From Yamadazyma tenuis (taxonomy: Eukaryota > Ascomycota > Pichiomycetes > Serinales > Debaryomycetaceae): a stretch of 64,000 nucleotides of DNA. Below, piece by piece: positions 38,501-47,099 of the stretch. The stretch spans positions 744,001 to 808,000 of the forward strand of contig NC_089462.1 of the NCBI RefSeq assembly GCF_029203305.1. The letters run 5' to 3'. Every line of letters begins with the position of its first letter. Position 1 is the first letter of the stretch. The position numbers and the translations under genes were made by a program. The notes under the pieces were generated by a model. That model was not told the origin of the DNA and did no database searches. It was given only the letters and a program-made list of their open reading frames with translations.

Positions 38501-38540
38501 TATACTTAAATTGCCGTCACTCATGTAGGATTTAAGTATA
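38501..38540. repeat. Inverted repeat TATACTTAAA ... TTTAAGTATA
   Basis: A perfect 10-bp inverted repeat with a 20-bp spacer (arms 38501-38510 and 38531-38540). A third copy of the core TTTTAAGTAT occurs at 38389-38398. It could be a dimeric protein site or a weak hairpin. Confidence 0.75.
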
Positions 38541-38621
38541 GACAACTGATGTTAGTAACCAAAAACTTTAAAAGACCAACTTAAACCCTAAGACGACTAA
38601 TCAATTTATTGGCCTTGAAGG

Positions 38622-38658
38622 GCTCGCAAAATCATTCAGCCTCATTTGCTTTGCGAGC
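38622..38658. repeat. Hairpin-forming inverted repeat GCTCGCAAA ... TTTGCGAGC
   Basis: A perfect 9-bp inverted repeat, arms 38622-38630 and 38650-38658, with a 19-base loop. It is strong enough to fold in RNA; no Pol III promoter boxes are evident nearby. Confidence 0.75.
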
Positions 38659-39089
38659 ATTATCGATGTAAATCCCTAAAATTCTCCTTTTATTGTCAGC
38701 CCCTATTCGGACACATTGATACCAATTTGGAAGGCTCAAGTGGGAATGTTCAAGACGATCGTTAGGAAAGTGTAGGGGGCGTCCGTTTCAGTTGCCACAG
38801 ATGAATCTTCAATTGTGCGTCATGGACCATTATCAACAAGAGTGCTTCACTGGGGAATTGAGATTCAGGGTGCAGACGGTGTAAGAAACCATTCATGCGA
38901 GACCCCGGTGTGTAGTAACAATTGGCGAACTTTGTAGCTTATTGGGAGCGACTTGGGGTGAAAGGCGGCATGGTATAGGCTCAAATTTCATGTACTGCAA
39001 GATTAGAACTGGTTTAGTTTCAGGTGTTGTGTTTCATGGGTATATATCATTATCTTGCCCTTATCACCCGGCTAGATTGACCACACTGG

Positions 39090-40007
39090 TTAGATTAGCA
39101 TCGATTTCATGTACTGCCAGTAGTTCTTGCGGATTGGGTCGTACTTGGTGCTTAACAAGTCGTAGTAAAGAATTGACTTGTCATCATTATACACCTGTGC
39201 CAACACCTCCAAGGCATACGACGACTTGATGAGTTCTATCTCATCAGCAGAATCTGTCCCATCGTTGACAAACTGCTTGCAGAATCCTTCCAATGTCTGC
39301 AAGCTGATATTGAACTTGTTGCAAATTCCCAAGAGATAGTTCCAAGACGACTCGTTCTGAGGACTCACGGTAATTTTGTGCTTTACATATTCCAATTCTT
39401 CATCCACTACATCGCTCGTGGCGGCGTCGCCCTGCTCATGGCCAAACTTCAAATAAAATCGGTGGTTCCAAGCACTGTTGTTTCGAACATCTTGCTCAAT
39501 CATGGCCTCCACAAACAGATTCTCCTTTTCATCAGCAAATAACCCAAATCTCGACACAACCCACTTGCGGTATGTCCAAACATGGTGGTTCTTGGCGTCT
39601 GAGCTGAGCATAGCCGCCATGATGGGGAATTCGCGGTGGTAGTTGTATTGGCCCGTAGTGCCGATAACCTGCTCAATTATCAACTGGCGATAATTCCAGA
39701 TTTGATAGTTCTTTTCGTTGTCCAAAGATATGGTTTCCAACCAATCAAGCTCATCCACCAAGTCCTTGCCAATCTCACGGATTACATTGTAGCGGTAGAT
39801 CCATATGGAATAGTGGGAGGGTAATATCTCAATTCCCAAGCCCGTGAGGGCAAGCGCCCGGTCGCTGTACTCGTTTTTCTTCATCAACGCCAAAAGCGTT
39901 CCCATCACAGACTTGAACTGGTCGGTGTAGAGAATCTGGCAGAGTTGTGGTTGCTCTTCATTCAAGGCCACCGGCTCGATATCATCATAGGTATATTCAC
40001 TGTTCAT
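39090..40007 (-). CDS. RAM2: Protein farnesyltransferase/geranylgeranyltransferase-I alpha subunit
   Basis: The 305-residue alpha subunit shared by farnesyltransferase (with Ram1) and GGTase-I (with Cdc43), which prenylate CaaX proteins such as Ras and mating pheromone. PFTA repeats are visible: NEKNYQIWNYRQ, DAKNHHVWTYRKW, DVRNNSAWNHRFYL and SPQNESSWNYLLG. The opening MNSEYTYDDIEPVAL and the ending KYDPIRKNYWQY fit the yeast protein. The ATG at 40007 starts the conserved part; an in-frame ATG at 40049 would add 14 hydrophobic residues. It is divergent from the next gene with 85 bp between starts. Confidence 0.95.
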   Translation of the reverse strand: MNSEYTYDDIEPVALNEEQPQLCQILYTDQFKSVMGTLLALMKKNEYSDRALALTGLGIEILPSHYSIWIYRYNVIREIGKDLVDELDWLETISLDNEKNYQIWNYRQLIIEQVIGTTGQYNYHREFPIMAAMLSSDAKNHHVWTYRKWVVSRFGLFADEKENLFVEAMIEQDVRNNSAWNHRFYLKFGHEQGDAATSDVVDEELEYVKHKITVSPQNESSWNYLLGICNKFNISLQTLEGFCKQFVNDGTDSADEIELIKSSYALEVLAQVYNDDKSILYYDLLSTKYDPIRKNYWQYMKSMLI

Positions 40008-40092
40008 TGTAGGATGTGGGAACAGGATATGGCAAAAAAAATCCCACATCTAAATCCCACACCGCGCGCTGACACTTGATTTTGCAAGTGGC

Positions 40093-41415
40093 ATGAATGT
40101 TCATGACAGAGATCTTATTTTATCCACGTTATTCGGCACCAGCATCCTCTACCTCACCTTGAGTGCCCTATCCTCGAACAAGTTGTTCCCACTCCTTCTT
40201 GTGGTCTTCATTGCTGGTAATATGATCCCACGTCTCAGAAGCTTTGAATCCTTGATAGGCAAACTCAGGTCCTCCACCAACTCCGGCATCAATGCCGCCA
40301 TTATCCCCACCACCTCGAAGCCCAACTCCGTGTTTCGCCAGTTGCCGTATCAAAAGCGTGAAGAGATTATCTCCGCCATCAAATCACTCCAATTGTACGC
40401 TACCAACAATATGAAGAGCGCTGACCGTCGCCGAAGATTGTTTAAAATGATGTCCTGGAGGCAGCAAAACTTGTGCAAACAGGCAGGATACTTGGAGAAG
40501 CTAGATATAATGGATGTACTTCTCAAGAAGAACCAATTGTTTCTCAACGAGGTGGTGGAGTCGTCTATTAATGCCTACGAGATCTCTTTTAGTGATTTTG
40601 ATATCATCAAGAACTTCGTCGACTCCAGCAGCTACCGTGTCATCGAGTCGTTGACGCACTTCAACCGGGACTGGAACATGGACCAGTCCCATGACGAGTT
40701 TGAACTTGGGCCTGTTATTAAGTTTATTGAAACTCAATTGTCGCAGGTCATCCCCAATGCCGATAAGCCCAATACTTGTATAGTTGTGCCAGGATCGGGC
40801 TTGGGGCGCATCCCATACGAGTTGGCTCGCAAGGGCTACGGGCAGGTGCACTCGGTCGAATTTAGTGGTCTCATGTATCTTTTCAACCAGTTTGTCTACT
40901 CCAATAAGGAATCGCTGTTGGCGAATCTAGAAGTGTATCCGTATGTGCACACAAACTCAAATTTTGAGTCCATTGCCGACCAATCCCGGTCAATTCTCAT
41001 TCCCCAATTGCAGCAGCCAACAAACCTCTCTATGCATCTTGAGGATTTCAACACCTTCGAGCTTCCTGACCCGGGCCAATGTAAGAATGTGGTGATCGTA
41101 ACGGCATTTTTCATAGACACGGCCGAAAACTTGATGGACTACCTCGATTCGATCAACAGCTTGGTAAAGCCGTTCAGAAACAGCTACTGGATCAATATAG
41201 GACCGCTCAAGTATGGCAGCGCTCCGAAGGTGGAACTCAATATGGATGAGTTGGCCCACTTGCGCACGGCCCTAGGGTGGACAGATTTGACCACTATCAA
41301 CACATTGAAACAGCCTATTCTGGAGGGCGAAAATGGGCTTTACTCGTATGCAACTGACAAACACAGTCTATGGCAGGGGTACTACGGGCTCACTGGATGG
41401 TGCTCAAAAAAATAG
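40093..41415 (+). CDS. Carnosine N-methyltransferase-like (N2227 family) protein
   Basis: A 440-residue S-adenosylmethionine-dependent methyltransferase of the N2227 family, like S. cerevisiae YNL092W. The family trademark VVPGSGLGRIPYELARKGY is at about residues 236-254, preceded by the helical N-terminal region (YQKREEIISAIKSLQLYA) and followed by VIVTAFFIDTAENLMDYL and WINIGPLKYG. Animal homologues methylate carnosine. The yeast substrate is not established to my knowledge. A hydrophobic segment at residues about 10-42 could be a membrane anchor, which is unusual for the family. Confidence 0.88.
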   Translation: MNVHDRDLILSTLFGTSILYLTLSALSSNKLFPLLLVVFIAGNMIPRLRSFESLIGKLRSSTNSGINAAIIPTTSKPNSVFRQLPYQKREEIISAIKSLQLYATNNMKSADRRRRLFKMMSWRQQNLCKQAGYLEKLDIMDVLLKKNQLFLNEVVESSINAYEISFSDFDIIKNFVDSSSYRVIESLTHFNRDWNMDQSHDEFELGPVIKFIETQLSQVIPNADKPNTCIVVPGSGLGRIPYELARKGYGQVHSVEFSGLMYLFNQFVYSNKESLLANLEVYPYVHTNSNFESIADQSRSILIPQLQQPTNLSMHLEDFNTFELPDPGQCKNVVIVTAFFIDTAENLMDYLDSINSLVKPFRNSYWINIGPLKYGSAPKVELNMDELAHLRTALGWTDLTTINTLKQPILEGENGLYSYATDKHSLWQGYYGLTGWCSKK

Positions 41416-41445
41416 TTACTGCTTTATATATACGTCTATGAATCG

Positions 41446-42801
41446 CTACTTCATGAGATTGGATCCCTTGTTGATCTGCAACTTCTTGTCCAGACCCCCA
41501 CTGATGATTCCGATCTCGTTGTCCCAACGCACGTCAAATATCTTGCTATTGGAATTTGGTTCGTTTCTGGTAATGGTGTACAACGGGTCGACAGACCTCA
41601 CATCCCACACTTTGACCAACCCGTCGTGCGAAGCAGATGCAAACATGTTATCATTATATGGACAACCACTCAACCCCACCACAAAGTTGGTATGGCCTAC
41701 GAGCTTGCTGACTGACAATTCCGTGTCATTTTCTTTGACTCTGGGATCGTGTAAGTTGATATGACGAGCAGATGACCCGGTCACCAATAAGCTCTTTGTA
41801 GGTAAATGCAACACCGAGAGTAACGAGAATCCGGTGGCTCTGGTATCAATACACCTGGACGTCACCAAATCCCACGTCTTGATGGTATGGTCTTGGGAAA
41901 CCGAGTAGGCCACCGTGGAGTCGGTCAAATCGAAAGTAATGCCTTCCACTGGCTGTTTGTGACTTTGGAGCATCGACAATGGAGATCTTCTTCTTAAAGT
42001 CGAGTCTTGAACGGCCATTTTTCTTCTCTTTTTGGAAGATGACGAAAGCACATTGGCATCATAGTCCAAGGGCTGAATTTTGTCCATTTCTTTGTGGTTG
42101 GTGGACCAGAACCCCACTTCTCCATCATATCCAGCAGATAGGATTCTGTTGATTTTACTGTCAACTGCTAATGATACCACGGGACCTTTGTGACCTTCTA
42201 AGATAGCAATGGTAGTACCTTCTTCCGGGTCTTCATCGTCGGCTTTGTCGTCAATTTCACCTGCTTCTTTGTTCTTCCACAATCTTATTTGTCTGTCATT
42301 TCCACAGCTCACCACTCTGGTGGGAGAAACCCACTGAACGGCCCTGATGGAACCAGAGTGACCTGTAAACTGCTTTTCGATAACTCCTGACATGTTGTAG
42401 ATTCTGACCACCCCGTCATACGCACCTGACAAGATCTTGGACTTTCCACTAAAGTTGATGGTATCCAACGAGGAAATCCAGTCATTATTGTTAAAGGAAG
42501 CCAAGTACGAAGGAGGCAAAACTGCGCGGGTATATTCCAACGTCAAGAACGTCTCACTGCTCAAGGCATTCTTCGTCAAATAGTCTTCCAACGACGTTCT
42601 TAACAACTTCCCATCAATCAAAAAGTCGAATGGGATGGGGTTCTCAGACTCGCTATCATTTGCCAATAAATGGTTCACCACTTCAGAAAGCCCGTATCTT
42701 TTTAAACTGATAGGCACATACAAGGGGGCCTCAGAAACTGCGAGAGACTCGTCCTCCTTAGTAATAAACTTGATCTTCACTTGGGACTTTTCTTCACTCA
42801 T
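41446..42801 (-). CDS. YTM1: Ytm1/WDR12, 60S ribosome biogenesis factor
   Basis: A 451-residue nucleolar WD40 protein of the Nop7-Erb1-Ytm1 complex, removed from pre-60S by Rea1. The N-terminal ubiquitin-like (NLE-type) domain (residues about 5-90) contains SLKRYGLSEVVNHLL and the family-typical FLIDGKLLRTSLEDYL. Seven WD repeats follow, for example GHSGSIRAVQWV, GHKGPVVSLAV, DHTIKTWDLVTSRCIDTR and HDGLVKVWDVRS. The end KKLQINKGSN also matches. The ATG at 42801 begins the conserved region; another lies six codons up at 42819. PAC-core GATGAG strings occur just upstream. Confidence 0.96.
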   Translation of the reverse strand: MSEEKSQVKIKFITKEDESLAVSEAPLYVPISLKRYGLSEVVNHLLANDSESENPIPFDFLIDGKLLRTSLEDYLTKNALSSETFLTLEYTRAVLPPSYLASFNNNDWISSLDTINFSGKSKILSGAYDGVVRIYNMSGVIEKQFTGHSGSIRAVQWVSPTRVVSCGNDRQIRLWKNKEAGEIDDKADDEDPEEGTTIAILEGHKGPVVSLAVDSKINRILSAGYDGEVGFWSTNHKEMDKIQPLDYDANVLSSSSKKRRKMAVQDSTLRRRSPLSMLQSHKQPVEGITFDLTDSTVAYSVSQDHTIKTWDLVTSRCIDTRATGFSLLSVLHLPTKSLLVTGSSARHINLHDPRVKENDTELSVSKLVGHTNFVVGLSGCPYNDNMFASASHDGLVKVWDVRSVDPLYTITRNEPNSNSKIFDVRWDNEIGIISGGLDKKLQINKGSNLMK

Positions 42802-43031
42802 GGCCAGGATGTTTCTCATCTCATCTCAGTTTTCATTTTTTTCTGTGTGCGCGGTGCAGAGCCTGGTTGCAAAACAAGATTGAGGGAATGAGAATTTGGC
42901 AGTAGCTGAGTTATGTTTAGCAAGACCCTGTTGGTTTGTTACAAAAGTACCGTAGACATTGTTTGTTACATTTCTTCGAGTATTTCCTATTACTGCAAGG
43001 TGTATATTTGTACTCCTAACCGACTTTTCTC

Positions 43032-43120
43032 AAATTTCATTATTTTTGTGGATTCCACTAAATTTCATAATTCTTTTGTGCTTTAGTAAACTTCATTATT
43101 AAGATTTTTCTAAACTTCAG
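43032..43120 (+). repeat. Imperfect tandem repeat, period about 28 bp
   Basis: Units begin AAATTTCAT (43032), AAATTTCAT (43060), AAACTTCAT (43088) and AAACTTCAG (43112), with spacings of 28, 28 and 24 bp. The first two also share ...TTTTGTG. The block lies between YTM1 and GUA1. Confidence 0.7.
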
Positions 43121-43152
43121 TGCTTTCGTAGTTACACATATGCCCAAAACAC

Positions 43153-43160
43153 TCACGTGA
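43153..43160. promoter_or_regulatory. Cbf1/Pho4-type palindrome TCACGTGA
   Basis: Perfect palindrome in the YTM1-GUA1 spacer, about 350 bp from YTM1 and 700 bp from GUA1. In Candida-group yeasts Cbf1 sites are associated with ribosome and sulphur genes, so YTM1 may be the target. Confidence 0.4.
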
Positions 43161-43703
43161 CCTGCTCTACTCAAAGCTGTACCGACACGTTCAACAGGTT
43201 ACGAGAACCTGGACGCAAAAGTGGTACTGAAGCTCCCACGGCCCGGCCTACCAACGAGGCGGTGTGGAGACCGGTGCCCACCTTACGTCTCAAAATCGTC
43301 TCACTCTTGCTGAGTGTAGACCGACTGAGACGTGAGCTGAAATGCAGTTGCTTGATCTTGGAGATAATCTGAGACTTATTTCTATAAGCATGAGAAGCTG
43401 GGTCATGAATGCGGCCTTGGGTAAACAAAAGCTTTGCCGCCCTCTTGATACGGCACCAAATTCTCTTTCTGGTGACTCTTGGAGGAGGAAGCGATCTCAT
43501 GGACCAAAAGACACAAAGGTTTCCGTGGGAAGCTGCGATTGTAATATTTTTGCAATCGCAGATGCGTCCAAAACCAACAACTCGGGATCTCCGCGGAAGT
43601 GCCATTTTATCGTCCCCGATTCTGATACCTGATAGGATCACTGCCATTTCACTGGCCCGGGTCGAATTAACATTATTAACAGCTCAAAAGGGTTCTAGCA
43701 CAC

Positions 43704-43711
43704 TATATATA
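43704..43711 (+). promoter_or_regulatory. TATA box of GUA1
   Basis: TATATATA 150 bp before the GUA1 ATG. A TGACTC core (Bas1/Gcn4) follows at 43798-43803, 58 bp before the ATG; GUA1-type genes answer to Bas1 and Gcn4 in yeast. Confidence 0.45.
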
Positions 43712-43860
43712 TCCTCAGGTTTACCCACACACTCGCAAAACTTTTGGTGTAAGTATTTTCACCCATAGTGCCAACCCGCCCCAAGCCAAATTCGTTTTGA
43801 CTCTAACTTCTCATCTCATTTTCTCAAAGAAAAAAAAACTCATCCATCTATCTTTCACAA

Positions 43861-45450
43861 ATGAGTTCTATCGAAGACGTTCCTATCGAAGTGTCCAAAG
43901 TGTTTGACACCATCTTGGTGCTCGACTTTGGCTCGCAATACTCCCACTTGATCACCCGTCGGTTAAGAGAGTTCAACATCTATGCTGAGATGTTGCCTTG
44001 CACTCAGAAGATCTCTGAGTTGTCTTGGAAGCCAAAGGGTGTCATTTTATCGGGAGGGCCATACTCGGTGTACGCCGACGACGCCCCTCATGTGGACCAC
44101 GATGTGTTCAAGTTGGGTGTTCCAATCTTGGGGATCTGTTACGGAATGCAAGAATTGGCATGGATCAACGGTAAAGGTGTTGCCAGAGGTGAAAAGAGAG
44201 AATATGGACCTGCCACCATCGATGTCCAAGACAAGTCTTGTGCTTTATTCAAGGACATCGACCACTCGCAAGTGTGGATGTCTCACCACGACAAGTTGCA
44301 CGCCTTACCAACTGGTTACAAGGTTGTGGCTACGTCTGGAAACTCTCCCTTTGCTGCTATTGCCAATGATACCGAACAAATCTACGGAATCCAATTCCAC
44401 CCCGAAGTAACCCACACCACTCAAGGTAAAACCTTGTTGAGAAACTTTGCGGTAGAGATCTGTAAGGCCAACACCAACTGGTCAATGGAAAACTTTGTTG
44501 ACACTGAAATCGCCAGAATCAAAAAGTTGGTGGGACCAACGGCTGAAGTCATTGGTGCTGTTTCTGGAGGTGTGGACTCAACTGTTGGAGCTAAGATCTT
44601 GCATGAAGCCATTGGTGAGCGTTTCCACGCCATCTACGTCGATAACGGATTGATGAGAAAGAACGAAACCGAACAGGTTTATCAGACTTTAACCGAAGGG
44701 TTGGGAATCAACTTGACAGTCGTGGATGCTACTGACAAGTTTTTGGACAGGTTGAAGGGTATCAAGGACCCAGAAAAGAAGAGAAAGATCATTGGTAACA
44801 CCTTCATTCATGTATTTGAAGAAGAGGCTGCGAAAATCAAGCCTGCTTCGGGACAGGAAATTGAATATTTGTTGCAAGGAACTTTGTACCCCGATGTGAT
44901 CGAGTCTATTTCTTTCAAAGGACCTTCACAAACCATTAAGACCCATCACAATGTTGGAGGATTGTTAGAAGACATGAAATTAAAGTTAATTGAACCTTTA
45001 AGAGAGCTCTTCAAAGACGAAGTTAGACATTTGGGTGAATTGTTGGGAGTTCCCCATGATTTGGTATGGAGACATCCCTTCCCTGGTCCCGGTTTGGCCA
45101 TCAGAGTGTTGGGAGAAATCACCAGACCTCAATTGAAGATTGCCAGAGAAGCTGACCACATTTTCATTGAGGAAATCAAGAATGCTGGAATCTACAAGGA
45201 AATCTCCCAGGCATTCGCTGCCTTGTTGCCAGTGTTTTCAGTGGGTGTCATGGGAGACCAAAGAACTTACGAGCAGGTTATTGCCTTGAGAGCCATTGAG
45301 ACGGTTGATTTTATGACTGCTGACTGGTATGTTTTTGAAGCGTCGTTCTTAAAGAGAGTGGCCTCGAGAATTGTTAATGAGGTCGACGGGGTTGCCAGAG
45401 TCACCTACGACATCACATCCAAGCCTCCTGCCACTGTTGAATGGGAATAA
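43861..45450 (+). CDS. GUA1: GMP synthase (glutamine-hydrolysing)
   Basis: A 529-residue cytosolic enzyme that converts XMP to GMP with glutamine and ATP. The class I amidotransferase domain (about 15-205) carries [15 protein letters not shown] and the nucleophile Cys93 in [10 protein letters not shown], with the histidine in QFHPEVTHT. The ATP pyrophosphatase domain (about 215-410) has the PP-loop [16 protein letters not shown]. The C-terminal dimerisation domain includes [15 protein letters not shown] and ends in the expected TVEWE. Leucine codons are almost all TTG and I see no in-frame CTG, as expected for a highly expressed gene of a CTG-clade yeast. Confidence 0.98.
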   Translation: MSSIEDVPIEVSKVFDTILVLDFGSQYSHLITRRLREFNIYAEMLPCTQKISELSWKPKGVILSGGPYSVYADDAPHVDHDVFKLGVPILGICYGMQELAWINGKGVARGEKREYGPATIDVQDKSCALFKDIDHSQVWMSHHDKLHALPTGYKVVATSGNSPFAAIANDTEQIYGIQFHPEVTHTTQGKTLLRNFAVEICKANTNWSMENFVDTEIARIKKLVGPTAEVIGAVSGGVDSTVGAKILHEAIGERFHAIYVDNGLMRKNETEQVYQTLTEGLGINLTVVDATDKFLDRLKGIKDPEKKRKIIGNTFIHVFEEEAAKIKPASGQEIEYLLQGTLYPDVIESISFKGPSQTIKTHHNVGGLLEDMKLKLIEPLRELFKDEVRHLGELLGVPHDLVWRHPFPGPGLAIRVLGEITRPQLKIAREADHIFIEEIKNAGIYKEISQAFAALLPVFSVGVMGDQRTYEQVIALRAIETVDFMTADWYVFEASFLKRVASRIVNEVDGVARVTYDITSKPPATVEWE

Positions 45451-45562
45451 GCTTTTTGCTATTGTTTTGATAGATAAGTAGAACTGATATACTTGAGATT
45501 TCTATTTAGTGTAATATAATCGTCATCTGGAGTCCCTCATGTTCAAAAGTGACCAGATGCCT

Positions 45563-45994
45563 TCATAAGTAACTAACCTGCTGTCGTATCACCGACGCGA
45601 TCAACACATCATCTTCGTGGCTAATACTAAGGAGGAACTCTTCATTGTTCTTGGAGTAAGTATCACTGCAAACCACTGGTTTGCCTCGTTCATCGTAGAT
45701 TCGAAACCATTCCTTGAACGTGAATGATTTCTGATCCTGAGAGTCCAATGTCTTGTAGATGGCCTCCTTAATAGCCCAACTGCCGGCTAAGAAACTCATA
45801 CTTTTGGAATGATTGGAGATCGAGAGCTGGGAGAATACTGGCATTTCGTGGTGGGGGTTCAAGATCCTCAGTGACATCTTCGCCATGAACCGCGACATGT
45901 TCCGACCCTCACGGGCTGCTATTGACTCGAATCTCGAGATCTTCACTATATCAACTCCATGTCCCAATACATTCGTCACTCGTATTCCAGGCAT
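45563..45994 (-). CDS. PPT2: Mitochondrial holo-ACP synthase (phosphopantetheinyl transferase)
   Basis: A 143-residue AcpS-type enzyme that attaches 4'-phosphopantetheine to mitochondrial acyl carrier protein Acp1. It shows the metal-binding GHGVDIVKISRFE (residues about 10-22) and the catalytic WAIKEAIYKTL (about 72-82). The end FLLSISHEDDVLIASVIRQ is also typical. Length is near yeast Ppt2 (153). The ATG at 45994 is used; an upstream extension of 18 codons starts with TTG. The start is 70 bp from that of FSF1 on the other strand, so the two share a very short divergent promoter. Confidence 0.9.
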   Translation of the reverse strand: MPGIRVTNVLGHGVDIVKISRFESIAAREGRNMSRFMAKMSLRILNPHHEMPVFSQLSISNHSKSMSFLAGSWAIKEAIYKTLDSQDQKSFTFKEWFRIYDERGKPVVCSDTYSKNNEEFLLSISHEDDVLIASVIRQQVSYL

Positions 45995-46064
45995 TAAGTT
46001 CCTCTGCTCCGCTGCGCGCGCGAAAGATGGATTTTTCACCTCCAACAATTATCAATCAACCATA

Positions 46065-47051
46065 ATGGCATCTTCAGTTACCGGACCCGTGCCGTTGCCC
46101 GACTCCAGATATGACTTGTCCAGTTACTGGGGTAGGGTCAAGCACTGTGCAGAGATTTCTGATCCCACGATGTTGCTCAACACGTCAAGCGATATCAAAA
46201 GGGCCAAACTCATGATTTGGGAATACAGGAACGGTGTCAGACCCGAAATGACTCCTGAGTTGTGGAGAGCCAAAAAGGTATTGGACTCGGCAGTTCACCC
46301 CGATACCGGTGACACCGTGATGTTGCCGTTCAGAATGAGCTCGTGTGTATTGTCCAACTTGGTGGTTACGGCCGGAATGTTAACTCCTAACTTAGGCACG
46401 GCTGGAACTCTTTTCTGGCAAATCGCCAACCAGTCGTTGAATGTTGCCATAAATACCGCCAACGCCAACAAATCGCATCCCATGACCACCAAGCAGATTA
46501 TCACCAACTATGGGTTGGCGGTATCGGCGTCTTGTTCGGTTGCGTTGGGATTGAACTCGTTGGTGCCCAAATTGAAGTCTTTACAACCAAACACCCGGAT
46601 GATCATGGGGAGATTGGTACCATTTGCAGCAGTGGTTTCTGCCGGTATTGTGAACGTGTTCTTGATGAGAAGTGAGGAGATCAAGAAAGGAATCAGTGTG
46701 TTTGATAATGAAGGAAAAGAGGTAGGAACCTCCAAAACCGCTGCCTTGTACGCGGTAGGAGAAACAGCAGCCAGTAGAGTCATCAACGCTACACCTGTAA
46801 TGGTGATCCCCCCGTTAGTTTTGGCCCTGTTACAAAAAACCCGGTTTTTAAAGGGTAAATCAAAAGCAGTGGAAATCTTGACCAACATCGGGTTGATCTT
46901 CTCCACCTCTTTGGTGGCTTTACCATTTGCGTTGGCGGTGTTCCCACAAAGAAGAACTATGGCGGTATCAAAACTCGAGCCCGAGTTCCACAACTTGAAG
47001 CTGGCCAATGGAGTGCCCGTTGAGACCTTACAGTTCAACAGAGGTATTTAG
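46065..47051 (+). CDS. FSF1: Fsf1, sideroflexin-family mitochondrial carrier
   Basis: A 328-residue inner-membrane protein of the sideroflexin family; mammalian SFXN1 carries serine into mitochondria. The N-terminal DSRYDLSSYWGRVKH, the signature HPDTGDTVMLPFRMSSCV (about 75-92) and NQSLNVAINTANANKSHP identify it, with about four or five membrane segments from residue 100 on. The ending typical of the family (LEPEFHNL...VETLQFNRGI) is present. Length equals yeast Fsf1 (327). The ATG at 46065 has context CATAATGGCA; the open frame further up overlaps PPT2 and is not real. Confidence 0.95.
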   Translation: MASSVTGPVPLPDSRYDLSSYWGRVKHCAEISDPTMLLNTSSDIKRAKLMIWEYRNGVRPEMTPELWRAKKVLDSAVHPDTGDTVMLPFRMSSCVLSNLVVTAGMLTPNLGTAGTLFWQIANQSLNVAINTANANKSHPMTTKQIITNYGLAVSASCSVALGLNSLVPKLKSLQPNTRMIMGRLVPFAAVVSAGIVNVFLMRSEEIKKGISVFDNEGKEVGTSKTAALYAVGETAASRVINATPVMVIPPLVLALLQKTRFLKGKSKAVEILTNIGLIFSTSLVALPFALAVFPQRRTMAVSKLEPEFHNLKLANGVPVETLQFNRGI

Positions 47052-47099
47052 ATTCTAATAGATTAATTAGGTTCTTCTTGTATATTTTAACTGTTACAT

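Larger units (their letters stand above)
37080..39089. other. 2.0-kb spacer with GC-rich block and inverted repeats
   Basis: No supported protein gene; the open frames at 37707-37901, 37743-37940 and 38942-39229 look random. It can be divided by eye: 37080-37620 AT-rich (promoter of the unidentified gene to the left); 37620-38120 clearly richer in G+C; 38270-38290 a T-tract; 38380-38660 AT-rich with two inverted repeats; then the 3' flank of RAM2. Only the left gene can use it as a promoter, since RAM2 ends at its right edge. An unannotated non-coding RNA is possible. I looked for U1, U2, U4, U5, U6, SRP, RNase P and 5S hallmarks and saw none. Confidence 0.6.
42802..43860. other. 1.06-kb divergent promoter region of YTM1 and GUA1
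   Basis: No convincing gene. Read left to right it holds two GATGAG (PAC-core) strings on the YTM1 strand near 42815-42830, a 28-bp imperfect tandem repeat at 43032-43120, and TCACGTGA at 43153-43160. Further on are a 9-bp inverted repeat at 43533-43561, a TATATATA at 43704-43711, and TGACTC (Bas1/Gcn4 core) at 43798-43803. A 158-residue Arg-rich open frame on the minus strand (43171-43647) has no family likeness and was not called. Confidence 0.6.

Noticed and set aside
38389..38540. Solo LTR flanked by TTTAAGTAT direct repeats
   Set aside because: The inner ends are not TG...CA, and the flanking copies are better explained as half sites of an inverted repeat.
43171..43647. 158-residue Arg/Ser-rich open frame on the minus strand, ATG start
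   Set aside because: No family likeness, irregular composition, and it sits in a promoter region full of repeats. A real mitochondrial or orphan protein cannot be excluded without RNA data.
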